This document shows, one piece after another, positions 57,759 through 64,000 of a stretch of 64,000 nt of DNA. Numbering within the stretch: the first letter of the stretch is position 1; each line of letters starts with the position of its first letter. This DNA comes from Anniella stebbinsi. Lineage: Eukaryota; Chordata; Lepidosauria; Squamata; Anniellidae. The stretch is from assembly GCA_029215795.1 (NCBI GenBank), contig JARDYH010000001.1, positions 182,907,654 through 182,971,653 on the forward strand, read 5' to 3'. The notes below the pieces were generated by a model, which saw only the letters and a list, made by a program, of their open reading frames with translations, was not told the DNA's origin and did no database searches. Made by a program: the position numbers and the translations under genes.

Positions 57759-57882
57759 TTTATTTCTTACCTGCCTCTCCCTCTGAATTGAGGCGGGGTA
57801 CAACAACAAATACAAAACACACACACACACACACACACATACATATATAATTAAAAGCATATAAAATGAATACATTATTAAA
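57727..57882 (-). mobile_element. L2 3'-end fragment inserted in CR1
   Basis: (AAT)n followed by TTTTATTTCTTACCTGCC, TCTCCCTCTGAATTGAGGCGG and a (CA)n run. ACAATA is present on both sides (57721-57726 and 57883-57888). The CR1 copy at 31615 reads straight across (GACAATGGAACC), confirming the insertion. Confidence 0.85.
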
Positions 57883-58035
57883 ACAATAGAACCAATTACC
57901 TAGGGAGATATTGGATTCTCCCATGCTAGAGGCCTTGAAGATGCAGCAGGACAGCCATCTGACAGGTATGCTTTAAGGTGGATTCCTGCATTGAGCAGGG
58001 GGTTGGACTCCATGGCTCTACTGTTCTATGATTCT

Positions 58036-58547
58036 AGAGAATCCGTATCTTCCAAGAGTCCCTTTTTCATCAGTAATAAGTGTTCTTTTGTCTGAACAGT
58101 GCAACCATAATGGCTGCTGTACTCAACCTTTTCTTCAGAAACTAGTATTTGTTTTCCCAAGAGCTGTGAACTCCTGATACAACCGTGTTTGTTTTCAAGT
58201 AGTAGTTTGTGTGTTCTTTCTATAGCATTTGCCATGCACCAGTTACACGCCGAAACCAACCAGCTATAACTTACCAAACAATAACACCCTTGACCCTTTG
58301 CCTAGCATTTTCCGGGGCTGGAAGGATTGCTGTAGGGAAGAGGGAGTTGGGGATGTCTGCTCCTGCCAGCCCAGTGACATCTGTTTTCCCACTGCCCATT
58401 GTTTGTAAACTCCTCCTCTTTTTCTCTCCACTCAATAGGGCTCACTTGCTCTTCTCTGTTGGCATCGCCTCTCATCCTCCCCTCATAGTCCCATCTCTCA
58501 GCTGTACTCTCCTCTTTCATCTCTTGTCCCACCCCAGGCATCTTCAC
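58036..58547. other. intergenic segment, nothing recognised
   Basis: Unassigned sequence with shadow frames. Confidence 0.4.
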
Positions 58548-58680
58548 ATGAACATGAGAAACAGCCCTGCTGGGTCACACCAAAGGTCCATCTGGTCCAG
58601 CATTTTGTTTGCAACAGAGGTCAGCCCAATGCCTCTGAAAAACCTAACTGCAAAGCATGAAAACAAGAGCTTTTCTCACA
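58548..58680 (+). mobile_element. SINE-like interspersed repeat
   Basis: GAACATGAGAAACAGCCCTGCTGGGTCA, GGTCCATCTGGTCCAGCAT and ATGCCTCTGAAAA match a repeat type I recall as common in reptile genomes. Family name and ends are uncertain. Confidence 0.5.
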
Positions 58681-59154
58681 TTATCCACAACATCTGGTTT
58701 TGAGGGCTAGTCTGCCTTGAACGTGAAGGTCCATATTAATAATAGCCATCGATAAATCCTATTCTAGGCTTTTTTTAAATAAAGGGTGTGAAAACACATA
58801 TTTTAATTAGCTTGTTAAACTATGTAATATTGGTGTTTTACTAGTTTTACTGTATGTGTTTTTTTTAAAGAATTGTTTTAAGTTTTTATTTTTTAAAGTT
58901 GTTGTGTACCACCTGGATAGTTTTCTAGTCAATAAGGGGGTTTATAAATGTTACTCATAAATAAATTATCCATGAATTTATTTAAACCCCTTTTAAAGTC
59001 ATCCAAGCAATCAACCACAATTTTAGCAGTAAATACCTTCAGTTTATTATGTATTGTGTGAAGAAATAGTTATTTTGCCTGTCCTGAATCTCCTGCCAAT
59101 CAATTTCATTGCTGACTCCAGCTTCTAAGGTTATGAGTGAAGACTATACAGCAC
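58681..59154. other. intergenic AT-rich segment, nothing recognised
   Basis: Unassigned sequence upstream of the pyrimidine tract. Confidence 0.4.
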
Positions 59155-59727
59155 ACTTCTCCTCCCCTCCTCCTCCTCCTCCTCCTCCTTCTCTTTCTCC
59201 TGTTTCTTCTCCTTTTTCCTCCCCTTCTTCTCCTCCTCTTTCTCCTCCTCGTTCTTTCTCCCCAACTCCTCCTCCTCCTCCTCTCCTCTCCTCCCTCCCC
59301 TCCTCCTCTTTCTTCTTCTTCTTCTTCTCCTTCTCCTCCTCCTCCTTCCTCCCCTTCTCCTTCTCCTTCTCCTTCTCCTCTTCCTCCTTCTTCCTCCCCT
59401 CCTTCTCCTTCTTCTGCTTCTTCCTCCCCTTCTCCTCCTCCTCCTTCTTCTTCCTCCCCTCCTTCTTCTCCTCCTCCTCCTTCCTCCCCTCCTCCTCCTC
59501 CTTCTCCTTCTCCTCCTCCTTCTTCCTCCCCCTTCCTCCTCCTCCTCTTTCTTCCTCCCCTCCTCCTCTTCCTCCTCTTCCTCCTCTTCCTCCTCCTCCA
59601 TCTTCTCCTCCTCCTCTCCTTCCTCCTCCTCCTTCCTTCCCTCCTCCTCCTCTTTCTTCTTCTTCTTCTTCTTCTTCTTCTTCTTCTGCTTCTGCTTCTG
59701 CTTCTGCTTCTGCTTCTGCTTCTGCTT

Positions 59728-59759
<32 letters not shown>

Positions 59760-60470
59760 CCTTCCTCCCCTTCTCCTTCTCCTCTTCCTCCTTCTTCCTC
59801 CTTCTTCCTCCCCTCCTTCTCCTCCTTCTCCTCCTCCTCCTCCTTCTTCCTCCCCCTTCTCCTCCCCTTCTCCCTCCCCTCCCCTCCTTCTCCTTCTTCT
59901 CCTTTTCTTCCTTCTCCTTCTCCTCCTTTTCTTTCTTCTGCTTCTGCTTCTCCTTCTTCCTCCCCTCCTTCTCCTTCTCCTTCTTCTCCTCCTTCCTCCC
60001 CCTTCTCCTCCCCTTCTCCCTCCCCTCCTTCTCCTTTTTCTCCTTTTCTTCCTTCTCCTTCTCCTCCTTTTCTTTCTTCTGCTTCTGCTTCTCCTTCTTC
60101 CTCCCCTCCTTCTCCTTCTCCTTCTTCTCCTCCTTCCTCCCCCTTCTCCTCCCCTTCTCCCTCCCCTCCCCTCCTTCTCCTTCTTCTCCTTTTCTTCCTT
60201 CTCCTTCTCCTCCTTTTCTTTCTTCTGCTTCTGCTTCTCCTTCTTCCTCCCCTCCTTCTCCTTTTCCTCCTTCTCCTTCTCCTTCTTCCTCCCCTCCTTC
60301 TCCTTCTTCCTCCCCTCTTCCTCCTCCTCCTTTCCCTTCTTCCTCCTCCTTCCTCCTCCTTTTTTATTCCCTCCTCCTCCTCCTCCTCCTCTTCCTTCCT
60401 CTCCTCCTCCTCCTCCTCCTCCTCCTCCTCCTCCATCTTCTCCTCCTCTTCCTCATTCTCCGTTTCCCCC
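59155..60470. repeat. 1.3-kb polypyrimidine tract with minisatellite
   Basis: The + strand is almost only C and T, apart from a (CTTCTG)n and (CTCCTG)n patch at about 59690-59757 and a few isolated purines. It contains a longer-range repeat marked by CTTTCTTCTGCTTCTGCTTC at 59931, 60072 and 60218 (spacing 141 and 146 bp). It yields open frames over 440 codons on both strands (Ser/Pro/Phe/Leu or Glu/Arg/Gly only). They have no complex sequence and are rejected as genes. Confidence 0.95.
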
Positions 60471-60869
60471 CTTTTTCCTAAAATTGCATTAACCAAGTCT
60501 TTTGTAACAGCCTATTAAGCCCCATTTGTTAGGGGGCGTATTCTTTTTCCTGTTATCTTTAAAAAAATTTTTTTTAATGTTCTGATTGGGGGAAACAATT
60601 TCTCTCTCCACTCACTTCCTTAACACCATTCTTATTTTTATAACCACTTACCATGTTCTTGTATAGTCACTTTTTTTCCTAAACTAAAAAACTTCAAATA
60701 CTTTGGCCCACCTTCTTATGGAAGGTGCTCCACTCCTGATAATTTTGGTTGTCTTTTCTGCACCTTTCCCTAGCTGTATGGTAATCCTTTTTAAGAAAGA
60801 GTGATCACAACTGTACACAGTACTCCAAATGTGACTGCATTGTACCATAGACTTACATAAAGTATACTA
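60471..60869. other. intergenic segment, possible repeat remnant
   Basis: No feature I can support. The end approaches the L2 fragment. Confidence 0.4.
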
Positions 60870-61268
60870 ATCTAAATGGTAATCTTCAATAAATTAGATT
60901 ACTGCAATGCACTCTATGTGGGGCTGTCCTCAAAGACTGTTCAGAAACTGCAGCTTATGCAAAATGCAGCAGCCAGATTAATACGTGGGACCAGAAGGGC
61001 TGAGCACATAAGACCAGTTCTGGCCCACCTATATTGGGTGCCTGTACATTTCCGAGTCTCAATCCAGGGGTTGGTTTTAATCTATAAATCTTACCTTAGG
61101 GAATGCCTCTCCTGACCTGAACCTACCCAGACACTATGATCAACATCTGGGGCTTTCCTTCATGTGCCTCCTCTGAGGCTAGGAAAGTGGTGACAAGGGA
61201 GGATTTTCAGTGGTGGCACGAACTCCCCACAGACTATGGAATGAGCTCCTCACTAAGGCCCACCTCAC
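60870..61268 (+). mobile_element. L2-type LINE fragment, C-terminal region
   Basis: LDYCNALYVGLSSKTVQKLQLMQNAAARLI and HIRPVLAHLYWVPVHFRV are the L2 C-terminal blocks. An RLWNELL-type block follows at about 61225. It is cut at about 61268, where a CR1 copy in the opposite direction begins. Confidence 0.85.
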
Positions 61269-62400
61269 AGTAACACTCCTGATGTCCAGCCAGAATCTGG
61301 CTTCCTGTAACTTCAGCCCATTATTCCACATCCTACACTCTGGGGAGATTGAGAAGAGATCCTGGCCCTCCTCTGTGTGACAACCTTTCAAGTATTTGAA
61401 GAGTGCTATCATGTCTCCCCACAATCTTCTCTTCTCCAGGCTAAACATGCCCAGTTCTTTCAATGTCTCCTCACAGAGCTTTGTTTCCAGACCCCTAATC
61501 ATCCTTGTTGCCCCCCTCTGAACACGCTCCAGATTGTCTGCATCCTTCTTGTGGTGCCCAGAACTGGACGTAATACTCAAGATGAGGCCTAACCAGTGCT
61601 GAATAGAGGGGAACCAGTACCTCACACGATTTGAAAGCTATACTTCTATTAATGCAGCCCAAAATAGCATTTGCTTTTTTTGCAGCCACATCACACTGTT
61701 GGTTCATTTTCAGTTTGTGATATACAACAATTCCAAGATCCTTCTCACTTGTCATATTGATTAGCCAAGTATCCCCATCTTGTAACTGTGCATTTGGTTT
61801 CTTTTTCCTAGGTGTAGAATTTGGCATTTATCCCTATTAAATTTCATTCTGTTATTTTCAGCCCAGCACTTCAGCCTCTCAAGATCACTTTGAAGTTTGG
61901 TTCTGTCTTCCAGGGTATTAGCGATCTCACCCAATTTTGTGTCTTCTGCAAATTTGATAAGCATTCCCTGCACCTCTTCATCCAAATCATTAATAAAAAT
62001 GTTGAAGAGCACTGGGCCCAGGACTGAGCCCTGTGGTACCCTACTCGTTACTTCCCCCCAGTTTGAGAAGGCACCATTGATAAGCACTATTTGAGTCCAA
62101 TTCTGTAGCCAACTGTGGATTCCCATAATAGTTGTTCCAGCTAGCCCACTTTTAGCTAGTACGTGAATTAGAATGTCATGGGGCACTTTGTCAAAAGCTT
62201 TGCTGAAGTCAAGATATATTATGTTCACAGCATTCCCACTGTCCACAAGGACTGTCAGATTAGTCTGACGGGATTTGTTCTTGACAAATCCATGCTGGCT
62301 TCTAGTAATCACTGCATTGTTTTCAAGGTGTTTACAGATAGAAGTCTCTATAAACTGCTCCAATTTTTCCTGCCGGGAATAAGTGTCGGACTGACTGGTC

Positions 62401-62445
<45 letters not shown>

Positions 62446-63430
62446 TTATAACCCGCCTCTCCCTCCAGATCCCAGGTTCCTCCATTTTGCCCTTTTTGAA
62501 GATAGGGACAACATTACCCCTCCTCCAGTCATCTGGCACTTCACCTGTCTTCCAGGATTTTGCAAAGATAATAGACAGTGGTTCTGAGATTTCTTCTGCT
62601 AGCTCCTTTATTACTCTAGGATGCAGTTCATTGGGCCCTAGAGATTTGAACGTGTTCAAAGCAATTAGGTGTTCCTGGACCATTTGTTTATCAATCTCAA
62701 ACTGCAAGCCTTCCCCTTCAGCTTGTACTTCAATTTTTCCAGGAGGGTTATAGACCTGCTCATGGGAGAAGACTGAGCCAAAGTAGGGATTGAGCACTTC
62801 GGCCTTTTCTTTGTCCTCGGTTATCAATTTGCCATCCTCACGAAGCAGCTGAAATACCTGTTCTTTCCTCTGTTTTTGACTATTCATGTATCTGAAGAAA
62901 GCCTTTTTTTTTTTTGCTTTTAGCATCCCTTGCTAATCTCAGCTCATTCTCAGCTTTAACTGTCCGGATGACATTTTGGCACTTCTGTGTTATCTGTCTC
63001 TAGTCTTCTTTGGAGCCTGGCCTTCCTTCCACTTCCTATATGTATCCTCCCCCCCCCCCCCAGCACATCTCTAAGCTTTTTGTGGAGCCACATTGGTTTC
63101 TTCTGTTATCTTCTATCTTTTTTCCTTGTTGGAATTGTTTGTAATTGTGCCTTTAACATTTCCTGTTTGAAAAAATTCTCACCCATGTTGGATTCCTTTT
63201 CACGTTAGGGTCATTTGCCATGGAACCTTACTTGTCATAGTTCTGACAAGTACAAGTTCTTCCTTTAAAATCAAGAACTCAAGTATGATTTGGTCACTTT
63301 CCCCCAGAGTTCCCATAACTGCCACTTTATCCACTAAGTCATCCCTATGGGACTAGATCAAGTCAAGGATAGCCGTTCCTCTAGTTCCTTCCTCTACTTT
63401 CTGTAGGAGAAAGTTATCACAGAGTCCTGC
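61269..63430 (-). mobile_element. CR1 LINE on reverse strand, endonuclease end to RT, 3' end missing
   Basis: The reverse strand reads, from right to left, the endonuclease tail (63300-63430). Next is KKKAFFRYMNSQKQRKEQVFQLLREDGKLITEDKEKAEVLNPYFG (62926 leftward), then YLDFSKAFDKVPHDILIH, VPQGSVLGPVLFNIFINDLDEEVQG, FAEDTKLG and [20 protein letters not shown]. The catalytic FADD is FAED. The CR1 3' terminus is missing at the junction with L2. An (AAT)n tail is inserted at 62401-62470. It supplies the empty site for the MITE at 46702. Confidence 0.9.
62401..62470 (-). mobile_element. very short L2 tail with (AAT)n inserted in CR1
   Basis: (AAT)15 followed by TTATAACCCGCCTCTCCCTCC is identical to the 3' end of the L2 at 48601-48670. 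It splits the CR1 sequence between CTGACTGGTC and CCCAGGTTCC. Confidence 0.8.
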
Positions 63431-64000
63431 TTAAAATTTTCACTAATTCCCAAATAGTCACACTAGTATAGTTTATATACTATACTAGTCTCACTCTCAC
63501 TCTCATCTCACTCCAAGTTGATACAAATGATGCAAACTAATATTTAGTGTAACAATTTCAGTATGCATATCTAGTTTTTACCACATGAAACATACTATTA
63601 AGCCCCTTATAGAGCACCCAGTTCTAATATTAATATGCAATTTTAAGTACAATGAGACTATCGAAATTATTTTTCAGGAAACATTGGGAATTCTCCAAAA
63701 TACAATGAGGATATGACAATTCCTTTTGGGTGCAATAACAATATTTTATGAGAGTCCGGATGCCTCCTCGTTTCATCGTACTGATGTCAGACTTCATCAG
63801 AATAATAATATAGTGATTTCTGTAAAACAATCAAAATGACTAAATACAACAAGTCCTTGAGCTGCATGCACTCCCTAACCACATTTCCATTAATTACATA
63901 ATATACAAATGAATTAATATCCTTATTCAAACAATGATTAAACCGAGGAGAAATTCAAATTGTATATAGACTTTGAAAACAAACTCACCACCACACTAGC
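63431..64000. other. intergenic segment, nothing recognised
   Basis: AT-rich unassigned sequence to the window end, with a short inverted word ACTAGTATAG/CTATACTAG at 63463-63488. Confidence 0.4.

Larger units (their letters stand above)
55848..58035 (+). mobile_element. CR1 LINE, 5'-truncated, with two nested insertions
   Basis: It starts at the QLL-EDGKLVTDDK segment and continues with HLIALNKFKSPGPNKLHPRIIKEL, CLDFSKAFDKVPHD, VPQGLVLGPVLFNIFINDLD, FADNTKLGG, ANNRMKFNRDKCQVLHLGKR and [13 protein letters not shown]. The FADD catalytic pair has become FADN. It ends at ATTCTAG near 58035. Insertions are a DNA transposon (55909-56263) and an L2 tail (57727-57882). Confidence 0.92.

Noticed and set aside
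58209..58703. 164-residue forward frame as a gene
   Set aside because: There are no domains, it crosses a SINE-like repeat, and a reverse-strand frame is equally open in part of it.
59109..60518. Very long open frames (469, 451 and 450 codons) on both strands
   Set aside because: They are produced by the pyrimidine tract. Composition is limited to a few residues, all frames stay open together, and no complex domain is present.

Overview
The window is animal genomic DNA, very probably from a squamate reptile (lizard or snake). It is intron-rich and packed with L2, CR1 and L1 LINEs, a DIRS element, LTR elements, tRNA-derived SINEs and many short non-autonomous DNA transposons. No bacterial, plasmid or phage features are present. 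The species assignment is an inference from repeat content.

The only host gene I can support is the 3' two thirds of MAPK8 (JNK1 kinase), on the + strand. Ten exons lie between 264 and 34437 (264-322, 422-560, 1798-1963, 5200-5271 or 5646-5717, 9641-9823, 11395-11519, 21897-21960, 27269-27346, then the last exon from 34287 or 34292). All are in phase, with GT donors and AG acceptors. They cover human JNK1 residues 85 to 427, so the N-terminal lobe exons lie upstream of the window. Two classic splice choices are intact: a duplicated 72-nt exon (alpha and beta forms) and a tandem acceptor 5 nt apart at the last exon. That acceptor gives either a 427-residue long form or a 384-residue short form. 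The 3' UTR follows from 34438, with candidate poly(A) signals at 35077 and 35980.

The long introns carry the repeats. At 12.4-21.3 kb a decayed DIRS retrotransposon holds an LTR-type element, which itself holds a nearly full-length L1 (13369-19027) with a perfect 15-bp target duplication. At 22.5-25.7 kb there are two small DNA transposons, an exon-like orphan segment, a SINE and a second copy of the LTR element. That copy preserves the empty L1 site. At 29-33.4 kb there are L2, CR1 and a palindromic hAT-like element.

Downstream of the gene (36-64 kb) I see no host gene. The sequence is a mosaic of inverted-repeat elements, a two-unit tandem repeat, an internally deleted Gypsy element, three CR1 and several L2 fragments, hAT-like and Harbinger-like MITEs, and a 1.3-kb pure pyrimidine tract. 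Many insertions can be dated relative to one another because CR1 copies in the window act as empty-site controls. I found no new protein-coding system. The most unusual items are the CpG-rich 355-bp twin transposon family, the orphan exon at 23510, the duplicated kinase exons separated by a C20 tract, and the AB-AB tandem repeat.
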